Notes under the pieces: model-generated | The model's input: the letters and a program-made list of their open reading frames with translations, nothing else | The model's database searches: none | Told to the model about the DNA's origin: nothing | NCBI GenBank assembly: GCA_023548195.1 | Contig: JAJHZJ010000575.1 | Coordinates: 3,225,859-3,289,858 of the forward strand | From: Bettongia penicillata ogilbyi | Lineage: Eukaryota; Chordata; Mammalia; Diprotodontia; Potoroidae | Reading direction: 5' to 3' | Length of the DNA stretch: 64,000 nt | Program-made: the position numbers and the translations under genes | In this document: piece after piece, positions 11,101 through 26,100 of the stretch | Position numbering within the stretch: position 1 is the stretch's first letter | How the letters are laid out: every line of letters begins with the position of its first letter

Positions 11101-14100
11101 TCCAATGAGCCCCCGCACATAGAGTGTTTGGCTGTCAATATAATGTGACACTGCCACAGTAGCTCAGGGCATTACAAAACCATGGTCAGCGGCTCCATCT
11201 AGAGTTCAGAAACTAAACTGAAGAACTGACAGGAGCCAGAGGCACAAAACAAGCTGCTTCTGGTCCCCTACTGTGGAATCTGAGGTTTTTCTCAAGTCTG
11301 AATAAAGTAGCCTGCAGAGTGGCTTCCCTCCCCAAAGTTGACCATGCTGCGAAGTGACTGAACTGGGAGGGTCAAGGGGGGTTCAGGGCCACTTTACCCG
11401 GCTATCTCCCAGGTTGGCGATATAGAGGACATTGTCTACGGCAAGGACACACGTGGCTGTGGAACCATCCTTCCAAGCAGGCTTCCTGTAGAGAAAGAGG
11501 AACGATGCAGTCACCATACGGAGGTACATCCATCTGGGCAGGAAGCTCCCACCCAGCCTGTCGTACTCACTGGCTGGAGGCCTGCTTGAGGAACTCCTCG
11601 TCTGTGTGCTTGAAAGTGTCCAGAAGGCATCTCTTCACAGTTTTCTCCACACTGATCACCTCTCCTGTTACAGAACGGCATAATCCAATCACACTCTGGG
11701 GGTGGGGGGGGAAGGTTCCCTTTGAATTAAATTCTAGTTCCCCTTTTCAACAGACTGGAGATGCACCAGAATGACTAGGAGTAAAGATGTCTAAAGACCC
11801 CTTGTTTGAGAATGCCCTTCTCAGCTGAAAGTTTACATCTCTGAGATCTGGCCTCACGATTCTTCATAGCATTAACTAACTGTCTAAAGCCCAGGCAAGT
11901 TTACAAATTCACTGCAGAAAAGATGCTCAGACACTCAAGAAGCAACTTCAATGAGGCCCTTTCCACACAGACAGGCTTATTTGGAGGGACATTTTCTTCC
12001 GTGTTCAGGAGTTCTGCAGTTTCCTTTCGCGGTGGTGTTCAAGGTGATGTGTTCTTCTGGGAGACTTGTAATCCTCGCACCCTGTCATATGTAGAGATTA
12101 TCTCTCCCTTCTTTTTTGACTGTCCTTTACTTCTGTACATTCTGCATTTCCAATCAGTTATTCTCTCTTGTTTCTCTGGTGAAGTTTGGTGCTGTAGATT
12201 AAAGGTATTCTATTCTGCCAATCATTTCTGCTGTGCAGGCCATAAATTCTGCTTTCCTGCTGAGGTTCCATGATCTTACATCCACAAGGTCTTTTGCCTC
12301 ATCAGGTGTTGAGCCATTTTCCTTTGTCCTGTAACATTAATCCATCGCTATCTGGATTCCTGAGCTGATCTGGAGGGCCTACTGTGCCTTCTGTTCCTGA
12401 GTTTTCTGGTTGAGTTCTGGGGCAGCACAGAGTGAACTTCAGCCACCTGGCACCCCCAGGTGGTGGCAGGCAGGTGGGCTTGCTGTGCAGCCTGTGAGGG
12501 AGGCTGAGGGACCTCGTTTAGGGGCTAACTTTGTCTGCCATCAGTTCACCGTGCTGGTGCTCTTGTTGTCTTCAACTGCGGAAGCCGCGGGAAGTGCTTC
12601 ATCTCAGGCACGTAGCCAATTTGCAGAGGTCGGAGAGGTTGGCAGGGTCAGCAAGCATCTAATCCTCCACTTTCCTGGTCATCTGTATACAGTCTTACCC
12701 ACAGCCCTGCACCTACCCTGAGACTCGAGTTCAGCAAAGTGGCCCTTACCCTCCCTGCAGGAGCACATCAGGGAATCCCTCACATCCTCTCAAAATGATC
12801 AATCTTTCTATACTCATGAGGTGAAAGGAATCACCCAGAGCTCACTTACCTTTAGGAAATTTCCGAATCAGGTTCTGATGCAAATTCTGAGCAGCAAACT
12901 TGGAGGCTCTGACGCCTCCGTGCCCGTCAAAAACAGCGAAGTAGGAAACACGAGAGCTGCAGGGAGAAACCAGACCTGTTAACGAATGGCCTAAGGCGCA
13001 CACACTCAGATGGACCAGCGCACTCTGGCTGAGCAGCATTCTCATTCTTCTCATTCCATGGCTTATGTTTTTAAGGAAGGTAGGTTAAGGAAAGCCATCA
13101 GGCTAAAATACAAAGTGTCTCAGAGACTAAGAGTCAGCTCTACTACACCTTAAAATAACTGTAAAGGAGGCTTGGCGTGGTTTTGAAGAGCAGTGGTAAT
13201 TTGTGGGAGCCCTTGGCCAAGCTCCTATCCACACTGCAAATAGGAGGACGTTGAGCCTGGCTGAGCCTGAGACTCCAAGAAATGGTTCACTGAAAGCGGG
13301 GAAAAAAGAAGCCAAGCTCAGAGATGCCTCAAGTACCCAGGCTTCCTAAGAAGGCAACCTAGTGCCAGGACTGTTGCGAATCCTGCCTTTAACCCATGTG
13401 AACCATGGGACCACGGGCACACCCTTTAACTTCCTGCACTTCTGCCTGCTCCTTGGGGAGAATGTCTGACGGGGCTCTCAGGATTCTCAGCACTTGGAAG
13501 ACAGCACAAGTAGTTTCACCATTTTGCAAATGGTTTCCTTGGCTCCCCAGCTTGGTGACATCATTACCCCTTGGCACTTTTGCCTCAGCTCCCCTGCTGG
13601 TTCATCACTCATTCCACCTCCATGGGCCCTTTCTCTCCAGGATCTCCCTAGCTCCTGGAGTTAAGATAGCTTCCTATTCCAGGTCTCTACTGAGCCCCAG
13701 TTCTGCATCCTGGCTTATGAAGGAACCATATGTCTACAACAGAAGGTATCTTTCCCTCTAAGCTCCCCCGATTCCTCACTCCTGTTATTTTCTCGTCCTT
13801 TGGTAAAAGTCTGGGTGCCCCCTTGAGTCTCTTGTGCCCTGTGCCCCTCCAGCCCTTGTGTCATCACACACACACACACACGTCAGACCCTGGGCTCAGT
13901 GTGAGAGAAACAGAGAGGGAGGAGACAACATGCAAATAGTCATGTACAAACAAGATCTGGACAGGGTAGCAGGTGGGTCATCCCACAGGGAAGGCACTAG
14001 CCATGGGGAACAAGGGTGAGTAAAGGGGGGAAGCCAGGTGTGATCTTAGCTGAATCTTTAAAGGAGGCCAGGGGCAGAGGTGTGGAGGCAAGCTCAGCCT

Positions 14101-17100
14101 GTCCTCGTCACTCGAGTCAGACTCACCAGAAGTTATCCCATTCAGATATCCTTTTGTATTGACTTCACCACATCCACGGATTCCTCCCCCCCCCCCCCCC
14201 CCCCCCCAGGGGAAAGGCTGAGCTTCAGATGGGGGATGAGCTTTCAGATTTTATTTGGAGAAGCCTGGCTCCAGCACTTGTGCAACTGCCTGGGTAGAGA
14301 AGGGCCATGGCCCTGATGACATCACAGCTCTTCTGCAGCAATGAGCACCATTCCTTCTCCACAGTCTACGCCGTGACAAATCATAGTTCATTATGCATGG
14401 TAAGTGACGGTTTCTGATAAGATATCCCATAATATCAACTCATAAGTAAAACTTTCTGGAAACTATCAGCAATATTGTCTCATGAAGCAGAGAAGCACCA
14501 GAATGTGGTCAAACCAGTCTTAGAGAAGTCTGGCTAGAAAGCCAAAGTCATCCCAGTGACATTTCAAGAGAAAAATGGAAAGAGGATTGTAGAGAGAAGA
14601 CGGAGAAAGTCAGACAAACCATTTCAGCAAAGATAGTGGAACCAGCACCCTGGGCCACGAGGCACTTCTGTAGAAATGGTGCTCAAGGGAACATAGAGAA
14701 GAGAGGCCAGACTGGACTGCGTCTGGACAAGAGACCCACATGTGAGGGCCTGGAGAGCAAAGCCCAGTGTGGCAGAAGAAGAGAAGCCTAACCCAGATGG
14801 GGCAAAAATCTTGGAGCTTATTTAGCCCCAAAGAATGAAGATAACCAACCTGTGGATCTGTTCTCTGCTCTACGCACAATCTATAAAGGAATCAAAGCAA
14901 TCTCTGATAAGGGTAGTAATGAGGAGCCCCAAGCATTCACAACTGACAGTCAGCACTAGGCCCGATTGTTCTAATGCGCACTCAATTTTAAAGAACAAAG
15001 AGCCACTTTACAAGAACATTTACAGAAAAGGCCCTGAGACCCATATGGTTCCTAAGAAGACCTAACACGAGCAGGAATCACTCCATGGCCCTTCAATTAT
15101 AAATACCACAAAAGGCACTTGGAGGTGTCGGTCTGTGAATGTCATCTGCCACCACCAGGGGGGAGACCCTGCGCCAAGAAGAGGTCAAAGGTGGACAAGG
15201 TCTTCCAGATGGTTGTCTGTGGACGACATCACGCTGATGAGGGCAACGCCTCTGCTCTCTAATTACTCAGAGAGTTTGGTCTGGTCAAAAAGACAGCGAA
15301 GACCAGGTAGAGGAAACGGCAGCACAGCACCATGGGCCGAGGGGCGCTAAACCTGCATCTGGAAAACTGGGTGCAAGGCCTGCCGCTAACACTTACGGGC
15401 TGTGTGAATGTGGCAAGGCCCACCAATTCTGCCTCAGCGGATAAATTAGGTCTGGACTTGAAGAGCTTTCCCCAAATCTAAATCTGTAAGCCCCCAAAGG
15501 CACCTTCCACCCAGATTTCAACGTGCTTTTGGATGAGCACCCTGGGGAGCCGTCCTCCATGGATGGAATCATACAGCTGTGAGCTCAGTCCAGAGTTTGT
15601 AAGGAGGGGGTGGTGGCACCAACAGCGCTAGCAGCAACAGCAGAGAGCAGGCCAGAGTAGGTTCTGTACTGGTGTTGGAGGAAATCAAAGCCCATCTTTT
15701 CAATACTAACATTTTAGTGGAGCTTGTGTGTGGCAGCAATGGATACTGATCAACTGCACAGAGCCTGAGAGGAGCCCAGCTCAGAGGGTGATAACCAGGT
15801 GCCACTGATGACCAGTGGGTGTAAGAAAAATCAGAGACCTCTGAAGAAGATCAGCAGCCAAGGCTGGATGTCCACCAGGGAAGGGGGAAGGGGGGCAGGA
15901 AAAAGGGCTGGGCACTCAGCAAGAGAGGCACAAGGCATGTGGCCAGTGGAAGGCTGGGAGCACCCAGGGCCACCTGTGAGGGTGAAGAGAACACAAGGAC
16001 ACTTCCATGACTATCAGACCTTTAGGTGCTTAGGGCTTATGCATCACTACTCCAATGGCTGTGACCATGGATGACCCACTGGACCCTTCTGAGACTCCTT
16101 TCCTCCTGGTTGTAGCACCCCCACCCGATACGTGGGACCCTGAGCTGAGGGGCTGGGCCCTGGGTACTCACATCAGAGAAGACAGGGGCTTACACTCCTC
16201 TGTGATGTCATTCAGGATCACGTGAGCATCCTGCATCTCTTCTCTCTCTCCTTTCCTCTCTGCCACATAACCTTTAAGGCCAAAGATCACCGAGGAATCT
16301 GAGAAAGAAAACAACATGAAAGCAGCCAAGCTCTTCCTTCAGAAGCCCAGTCTTGGAAGGTTGCACGCGCTTAGCTCAACAACTCCCCGCATGCTAACTA
16401 TGCTGCCTCACAGACTCTTCGGGCCTGGGGCACCCTCAGGTGTTCTCAGGGGGGACTGGAGCCTGGCACAGTGGAAGGAAGACCCAGCTTCTGCTTTAAA
16501 TAGAAGACAGTGCCTTCAATGCATCCGAAAGAAAGATCTCTTCTATTCCAGCTGTGGCAAGGACACAGACCAATACGGTTTATCAAAAATTCCTTTTCAC
16601 TAGAGCCCATCAGACAAATATTTATTTCTACATTTGAATTTGGTTAAAAGAATTTTAACAATGACAAATCCCCAAACTCCCCTGAAACTTTCTCCGACCA
16701 ACAATAAAAGGACTGCCATGAATAGTGTTTGTCTATGGTGGCACCTGGAGAAGGTGGGCCGCACCCCACCCCACTCTGGTCCATACCAACAAGGACAGAA
16801 GATGCTCCCATTAGAGGGTGCAGAAGAGCACATGGGGCCTCATTCCATCATACAAGCTACATTTCTGTGGTAGTTCAGAAGCCCCAAATTCTTTTTCTCT
16901 CCCCTCAAGCTGTGTAACCACAGCCAAGTCCAGATATTTCATGGACAAACAGCAGTCGCTGTGGGGAGCACCTGCATATTCACAAATGGGGTCGCTGATT
17001 TCCTCAACTGGATGGCAAATGCACTGGCTTTAGGGTTCTGGTACATAGGGGGTCTTCCAGGGGAACCCAAGAGAGGTCAGTGAAAAATAAACAAGAAAAA

Positions 17101-20100
17101 TTAACTGAAAGGCAGGGAGGGTCTGTACCAAGAACACATCCCTCGAGACAGAAACAAACAAACAAAAGCTCGAGCTGATCCTCCCTCTGGCCTGGCTTGT
17201 GAGGCATAAAATCTAATACATTTGTTTTCAAACTGTCTGAAAACCTTTACAAACTTTCTTTTCCACAAGCTCTTCGCTCCCATTCTTCTCTTCCTCCACA
17301 GCTTTCCGTTTTGCTCCTTTTCCATCGCTCTTCAGTCCCTGGGATGTTTGAGAGGTGGGCGATCCTGGAAGAAAGGCAGAGACAGACCCCTTCAAAGGAA
17401 GGGACGGCCACCAGGACACCCTGGGGCCCAGCCAAGGAACATGGAGAACTGCAAAGCAAGACCAGCACCTTTAAACAAACAGCGGCCATTTCTTTGTGTG
17501 TGTTCACACCCAGGCACATCCAAGGTGGAAGAGACCACAGGCAAAGTGATGGTTTCATCAGGCACTAAAATCGACGCTGAGGTTCGGCAGCCAAACACAC
17601 CTATACAAGCTCCAATGATACACATGCACACACAGAGGCAAATGCACCCTTATCTATAAATTGATAAATGAACAGACAGGTTCTAACCAATTTCAGAAAA
17701 ACACCTAAGGACCTTATTTAAAACCAAAGTGCAGAAACGTTGCTCAGCATGAAGAAATTTTCTTAGATTTAGTTTTAAGCAATAACTACTTAAGTCAAAG
17801 TTAATGGCCCAGAAAGTTCAAAATGGCAGCTCAGGGCAGAGGAACAGATGGAGCATTAGACCTGGAGTCAGAAGAGATGAATTTAATCCGGCTTCAGTCA
17901 CAGACACTAGGTGACCCTGGGTAAGTCACCTCTACCTGCCTCAGGTGATTCCTTTGTAAGATGGGGTTCATAACAACACCTCCCTCCTAGGGCTTTGCAA
18001 ACCTCAGAGTGCTATAGAAATGTTAGCTATTAGAATAGTAACTGCTGTTGTTTCCTTAGCTAGAGATACGCCCACTGGCAAATGCGCAAGTTTTGACCTA
18101 AGGACTGTAACACAGAGATAAATAAATTGAAGCCCCACGGCTTGGGGCTATTCCTAAGACGTTCCTCATTTCTTCTCATGGATTTAGGCAGAGAAGGATC
18201 CTTAAAGACCATCACATTTATAGAATCAGTGATTCAGAGGTCACTGAGTCAAATCTCTTTTCCAGATGGTAAACTGAGGCAGGCAGAGACCAATGAAGCG
18301 ATGAGCCCAGAGTCACAGAGCTGAGGATCTGTCCCCTTCTCCATGCTGCCTCTCTAACACATTCAGCTCACTTGCTGTAAAATGAGGAAATATACCCCAT
18401 GAGGTAAAGACACTTGTCAAACCTCCTCCTGGCCACAGGGGGTGGTGCCTCTTCTTGTGCCTAATAGTGAGCCCTAAGGTTGGTTGCACTCCACCATCTG
18501 GGTGCCCCTCCCCCACCCCCATTCCTGGACTCAAGGCACCTGGAGGACAAAGGACTTTAGATGGATCCAACTTCACTGAGCAGATTTAGACTCCAAAGAT
18601 TTTAGACTAAGCCACATTCCCCTAAATTAGCAAATTTTTCAGTATGGTTTTCTCTTTTTTAGTAATACTAAAACACAGAGATTATATGAGCAGTGACTCA
18701 ATGACCAAACCCTTACCATGGAGAGACACAAGTACAAATGTGGCATTATTCAAATTCTCACTGCCTGTTTCCACTGGGCTGGAACAATTTACCATACTTT
18801 ACATCAGTAAAACTTGGAATGTGCCAATCTGAACACGTGCCCCCTTGGGGGAACCGTTCATCACATTCAAGCTAGACTGATGTGCAGCTGCCCTTTTGTC
18901 TCCTGCTCCCTACCTCTCACCCCTACAGCCTCTTTCTCTTCTCTACCTTCCCACTCCCCTGCCCTCTTGCTGACCAACTTGCCTTCAGCTCAAACAAACC
19001 AACCACCTCTGAACACTCACAGAACCAGCCCCTCCTCCCAGGAGACAGTGTGTCTGACAACTTTCCGGAAGGTACCCATTCTGTGTCTTGGGTTCATCAC
19101 ACACTGGGGGAGGACTACCTGAGCCAGGGTGCTCCCTTCTGCTCCCATCACTCAGCAACACTGCCGAGGGTCCCCTCTATTCATCCACGCTGCCACATTC
19201 TGATCTGAATGCCTTCACATCAGTCCCTTCCTTTCTCACAGAATTCAATGCTTGCCTCACTCTTCTATGCCTGTCCCCATGTGTGGAGAATAAGCTCTCT
19301 GACCTCCATCTTCCCTCCCTGTCAGTAACTGAAAAGGGTTTACACATTTTTATAAGAGTGGCTTTCAATGTGATGCGAGGACCCCTGGGTCTCCACGACC
19401 CTTTCAGGAGGTCCGCAGGGTCAAAACTATTTTCCTAGCAATATTCAGTTATGTTAATATCTAACATAGTAAATGCTGATAGATACAACCTATGTAAACA
19501 AAAGTTCTTGGGGGGCATCTTCAATAACTAACAAGTATTAAGGGGTTCTGAGAGCAAAGAGTTTGAGAATTTGTGCCCAAGATCTTACCACTGTCCATAA
19601 ACATGCTGCATCTATCAGTCACGAGGACCTTCCTTCTCCAGCTACAGAGTTCAAAACTTGTCACAACAGTGGCTAGAACAGCAGGTCTGGAGTCAAGAGG
19701 ACCAGAGTTCAAATCTAGTCTCAGACACTTACTATCTGTATGACCCTGGGCAAGTCACTTAACTCATGTTTGCCTCAGTTTCCTCATCTGTAAAGTAAAG
19801 TAATGAAAGTTGTTTTAAGGACCAAAAGAGAGAACTCTAAGATGCTCACCACAGGACCAGGCACACAAGCACTGCCTAAGTATCAGCTATCATTATCACT
19901 GCCATCACTTTGTACCGTCTGTTTGGAAAAGGTGGACCTTCCTGCCAAAGCCAGTCGCTGTCTGCTCCAGTCTCTTCTCAGTGTGCCAGAGACACGCTCC
20001 TGCTATCTCTGATCAGTGCCTTCCCATCAGCTCCGTTACCGTGACCTCCACAGGTCCTCTCTGGAGTGCTGCTTGGGCCATACTTCCTCTCTGAGCCTCA

Positions 20101-23100
20101 GCACACTCTCCCCAATCCCAAACCTGCTCCAGCAAGCTACTGCCTCATGTCTTTCCTCCCATTCAGAACGTCTAGAACACAGTGTCCACAGCCCACACTT
20201 GCACTTTCTCAGCACTTGCTTTCATCCTCTTGCAGACTGGCTTCCATCGTCAGCCCTCCGCTGAACCACTACTGGAGGTGACAAATGGCTCCCCCAGAGA
20301 CATCCAACAGCCTTTTCTGTGCACACCCTCCCCCATCCTCTTCAGAGGAGGGTCACCTCTTCTCTCAGCTGCAGATATCTGAGGCCCTCTCACAGTTCCC
20401 ATCTCCTTTGCCAGCTCATCTTCCAAAGGTGACAGAGCACTGGGGGCTCCTAAGGGCTCTGTCCAAGGCCCTTTTCTCTTCAATATCTTCCTCCCTGGGC
20501 AATCCCAGTCTCACAGTTTTACCTGCTGGCACAGAACAGAGGTCTCTGGAGACCAATGAGCTACTGCCAGGTGGGAGGAGCACTGCCGATTGTAGGTGCA
20601 AGAGAACCAGTGGGATGACAGGGAATCCTCCAGTGAAGAGGGCAGTGACACCACACCAGCTGCCAGTCACGTGGCCCTTCGAGCTTTGCCAAATATTGAG
20701 CACACATGATTATCTTGTTTGAATCTCACCAGGTGGTCCTGGGAACCCACCTCTGGCAGCCCTGGCACTTGGGGCTCCATGGCAGCAAGCAGGCACTTGA
20801 GCAATGGGTCCACTGTGAATCACTGCCTCTTCTCATTTACTGGGTAGCTTTCTGAAAAAGCAGCTTAGGGTGCTTGGAACTCTTAGAAGAAAAGAATCAC
20901 CCTCTATCTCCTTCTGAGGTTTGTAACTCCACATCCCAACTGGCAGATTTCAAATATAAGAGGCACTCCTTACCTTCAGTTACCAGGGAGAACTCTCCTC
21001 TCACCAGAATGGAGGGATAGCAGCTGTCAAGGAAACCAAACTGCCTCGAGGAAAAGGTGCCCTATTTATCTGGCTTGTGGCTAAAGTAAAGTCTGCTCCC
21101 CTAAACAAAACGTGGTCCTTCACCATCCATGCTCCTTTCTGCAGCAGGGCAGAGGCTCCCCAACCCTCGGGGATGACCCCACAGCTCTGCTTCTCTCTTC
21201 CTCCTCCAAGCCTTGCTAACTCAGCACACACTGCTCCCTGGCCTTGAATGCCCTCCTTCCTCCTCACCCTTCCAAACTGAATCCACATGCCAACTCTTCA
21301 AGGTCTTCCTTCCCTACCTGACATGGCAGGGACAGTCCTGCCCCAATGCAGGCCTAGAAAACACCTGGTTCTGTTGTCTCTCTCAAGGCTTCTTTTCATG
21401 CACCCCGGTTACCGGGGTATGTTCCTAATCCTGCTACAAGGTGTTAAGTTTCATGAGTGTTAAGTGTCCTATTCCTCCCTCAGGACCTAGTACAGCCCAT
21501 GTTTCATTCAATGTTTGCCAAACTGAATAACAGATTAAAAAGAGAAGTAGAAAAAGATGAGTAAATCTATGGATCTTTAGAATTTATACATCAAGAGTTT
21601 ATTTAAACCAGAGAGGGTCTGGTTTAAATGGACCCTGAGGAAGGAATCATTGACTCTATTTCTGCAAAATGGACTTTGTTCAACTGGAGTGTGAATCTCT
21701 TCCCTTTCAATGCTGTGATTTGTACATTATACATTTGTACATACCTTTGGCAAGAAAGGCTAAAACGTGAACAAAATATTACTGACACAGAGCTTTGCCT
21801 GGAACTTTTTCTCACCCACTTACCTGAGTTACCACTGCTAGCAGGTGGAAGATCATCAAAAAGCAAAGATCCCCCTGACCCTGAAACACAGCAGAAGCCC
21901 GAGTGAGCCAAGGATGAGCCTCCCTCCAAGGCCTCCTTCTCCCGAAGCCATCCCGCCAGGACACCTCTCCCCAAAGTTGGCTGAAACCCACTCATAGCTC
22001 TCCTGTACCAGCCCTGAAGGAAACAGGGAGCAGCCTAGACTTACCTGATACTAACCCTATAGAAATCCATCATTGTCAAAGAAACAGAAATCAGCTTTAA
22101 AGATTCAATCTCATTTTAATCAGTACAACAAATATGGCTGCTGAACGTCCAAGACAAATCTGCTCGTGTGTCTTACGCAGGGTTTTCTCAGGACTGGCTA
22201 CTAGCTACAAGCTGATTTTCTGCCTTACCTGATGCCACAGATTCAAAACTTAAGACAGTCCAACACCTAAAACATCTGTGTATTGAAAATGGGGGAAAGG
22301 GAGAAAGTTGAGACAACTACAATCCCAGGATGAGGAGAGAGGTTGACACACACCTGGGAGAGCCTGAAGACTGTACCTGAGTCAGCACTGCTAGCTGGAG
22401 GCAGGTCATCAAAAAGCAAAGATCCTCTCTGTACGTCTTTCCCTGAAACACAGAGAATAGGTTTAGAACGTATCTGATCAGATCTCAAAAGAAAAACTCC
22501 ATATGACAAAAATATTCAGGGAAAAAAACTGCCTTTAACCCAATGACTTTTCCAGCTGTCAGACAAAATTACACATTCTGTTCTCTAAACAAATCACTTT
22601 TTTTTGCTAAGTATTAACACTGGCATTCTCACTATTCCTATCTGGTCACACACATTGATTACATATCTTATGAACTTTTACTTTGGGAACAAAAAAATAA
22701 TGATTAAACATTTTAAGCACTAACTGGTCTTTCAAAGAAAATGATAAGTGGACACTCCTGTTGTCCCATTCCCATAACACTGGTATCCACATGGCTTAAC
22801 CTAATTATTCTTTAGGACAAAATAAAAAAAAAAGTGTAACTGCCCAAACAATTCAGAAAAGTAATAAGTTTCTAGCAAAGGTTCCCAAAATGGGTGACAC
22901 CCCTGTGGGGTGCTGGACTGATTTAGGGCGGCAGTAGTAGTTTGAAATGATGCAAATTAAAAAACAAAACAAAACAAAACTGTACAAGGGTTAACAAAAG
23001 TAGATGGGGAAGGCACTGTGTAAATTTTTTTTTTTTTAAAGTGGCAGTAGGTCAAATAAGTTTAGGAACCTCTATGAGAATAACTCCATTCCATAAGTTT

Positions 23101-26100
23101 AAGATATGGGAATCTCTAAGTTAGAAATAAATGCCTTTCAGAGACCAGGCAAAATTTTATGAAGGCAATAAATTAAATAAATAATTTAATTACGTAACAC
23201 TTAACATTTTACATAGATATGTACATAAAATATATCTAGAGAGAGATGAAGGGAGGGAGAGAGTGAGAAGGAGGAAGAAGAGGGAGGAAGAGAGAGACAG
23301 GCATTGAAGAGATAACAAGGAGATATGCCCCCAGGTCACAGGCAGCACTGAAAGCTAACTTCTTACAGGGAGACTCAGAATCCAGCCTGCCTATAAGGCC
23401 TCGGAGGCCTGCCCACCTCTTTCCATCCCCACTCCCCATTAGTAGGTATGACTTGGCTGACGATCCAGCAAAGACTTGAAAGGAGCTGTCCAATGGGCAG
23501 GAGAAAGCTGAGAGGAGGAAAGCATCAAGAAGGAGAAGCTGATCTTAGCCTTAAGGGAAGCAAGGAGGTCAAGAAGGCCAAGGCCAGGGACAAGGCCGTC
23601 AGGCTGGGCCGTCACAAGGTTGCTGGCAGGTTCATGTGGCCAACAAGCTTCTCTACGATGCTCAGGCCCTCTCAGACCTCTCCAAATTAGGGATTGTGTG
23701 CCGGAGTTAAAGTGATTTCAGCAGTCCTCACGGTCTGGAGCAATGAACCAAGCGCACTGGAATCAGCCCATAAGAGGGCCAACCCTGACAACACGCTCAC
23801 TCATGACGCCCTTTGTCCCCACACCCCCAGCAGCAGGTCTGCGCGAGCTGACCCACACTCTCGTGGTGGCCTTCTCTCACAAGCCCACCCCGGGCTGCAG
23901 AGATTCAAAGGGCAGGGATGTGCTGAGGCTGCAAAGACATCAAGAAGCCCGATGGTGATGCGTGGCAATGGCTCTGTGTGGCACTCCACTGAACTTAAGG
24001 GGTCAGTTCAATGCCCTCCCCCAGAAGTCACTCAGGACAAGTGAACTGTGCAGCAAGGGAAGAGGCTGATCTGCCTATGGGCTCTAGCCATTGCCAAGGT
24101 AACTGCTATCGAAGCGGGGAGTCGGGAGAGTCAGAAAGTAAACAACTGGGAAAACAAAAAAAAGATTGAAACTGCCAAAGAGCTCAGGATGAAGACCTTG
24201 AACATAAGCAGACAGACCAACAGGAAGATATTAATGGCAGAAGAAAATATGGCCTCCAGTTCAAGGAAAATCATCTAAAGATCAAAGAATAAGTAATGCA
24301 AGACAGGAAAATGAATTCACATATGATAAAGTGGAGGCCTCAGCAGGTTCTGAAGACAGCATGGAATCACTGGAGGATATTCCTGAATGGTTTAAAAGAT
24401 AAATAAGAATTATGAGACAGGATGTAAGGCTTGCACAGCAGAAATAAGTGGCAGAATAGAAAAACTTGAATCTATGGTGATTAGTCTCATGAAAAGACAA
24501 GAGAGAGAATTCATACATGAATAATATGGGAGTACAAATACACAGATGTGAAGGACAAAATGGAAGAAGCAGAAAACAGTAATGTCAAAAAAGCAAGACC
24601 TCCACACAAGCAAAACATAGTGATTTCGAAGAATGAATATGTAGAGAAAATTTTAGGATTACAGGTCTCCCAAAAGATCACACATCAAAAAGCCTGAACA
24701 TCTAAAGTGCCAGGAATGGTACAAACCACCTGCCCAGGACTTCTGAACACAGAAGACAGCGCCGAGTGAAAGAATGCACACAACACCTCCAGGGAAGAAC
24801 CCCATGTGGCCAACCCCAAGATGCAGAGCAGATACACTGAATGATTCCATTAGCAATACATTCTTCAAGTGACCTAAACACTTATTAAACAACTACAATT
24901 TTGCAAGGTTCTCTCAAGGAACTCAGTACCATGCAGAATGAAGCTGGAGGCAGGACATGTAAGATAATCAACTGAGGGCAGGCACTAGAATGAAGGTAAA
25001 TCCACAAGGGCTTCCTGTAGAAGGAAGCTGGGGAAGTCAGGAGGTAGGGATGAGGAGGGAGAGCATTCCAGGAATAAAGAGACAGTCAGTAAAAATGCCT
25101 GACTGGGGTGAGAACGCAACAGAACAGAAGAAGATTCCTACGATGGGACAATACTCTCTTTATCTCCTGTAGCAATTGCTATTTCTAAGACTGAGCTCAA
25201 TAGGAAAAAAAGAAGCAAGGGGTCAAGGTCTACAACGCCATGAGAGAAGCTCTATAGAAGAGAGGAGCCAAAATAATAGGCCCCTCAAAACTTTTAACTC
25301 CAAGAGGAATAAAGGGCTTAAATAAGGACAGGACCCTGAATCAATGAATGAAAATCTAGGACAGAAAGGGAATATTAAGTAATGAGAATAAGGGGAAAAA
25401 TTCTTTTTAGAAAAAGACCAAGAAAATGAATGTGTAAAAACCAATGAATAAAATACAATGAAGGAGAGGAAGGGGAATTCTACTCAACTGCTTAACTGAG
25501 AAGCAAAAAGAGGGAAGAATTAAATAGATAAAATGGGGGCGGGGGGAAAGAAAGAAGGAGTTCAGTTTTGGACAGGCTGAGTTTAAGAGGTCCATGTGAC
25601 ATCCAATGTGAAATGGCTAAAAGATGTAGTGGTGGGGACTGCCAGGAGAGACACAGGGAACAGAGAGAAATGCTGAGTCTTTGTCTGTCCTGAGATAACA
25701 GGAATGCCCAGGCGAAGCCCTTTTCCTCTCCCTTCTCAGCCTTCTTGGAGAAAAACAGTGGAGACTTATCTGTCCAGAGATCCAGTTATGTATTATGGGA
25801 CATCTGGAACTACATGTCCTATAGGCACCTTAAACTCAATAGACCCAAGGCTGAACATGCCTTAATCCCAAGCCCTAGGACGCCCTTCTTCTATTCAATC
25901 AGCTACCCTGACTCACTGGGGCAGGTGACCTCCCTGACATCTCTCACATTTGTCCCCTTTGCTCCATCAATGCCCTTGTTCAAGCTCTGACCATCTCTTG
26001 TCTCTACTATCAAGAATCTCTTGCCTCTTTACTGTGCCTTACACTTCTCTCCTCTGGTCATGCTGGTCTTCCACACGACTTCAAAAGTGACGTTCCTAAA

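Noticed and set aside
13405..13761. 118-codon plus-strand frame antisense to ILKAP intron
   Set aside because: Composition and phrases suggest repeat-derived sequence; no domain and no conserved start.
17222..17659. 145-codon plus-strand frame over ILKAP exon 5
   Set aside because: Antisense shadow of the real exon; the minus-strand frame has the conserved protein and splice sites.
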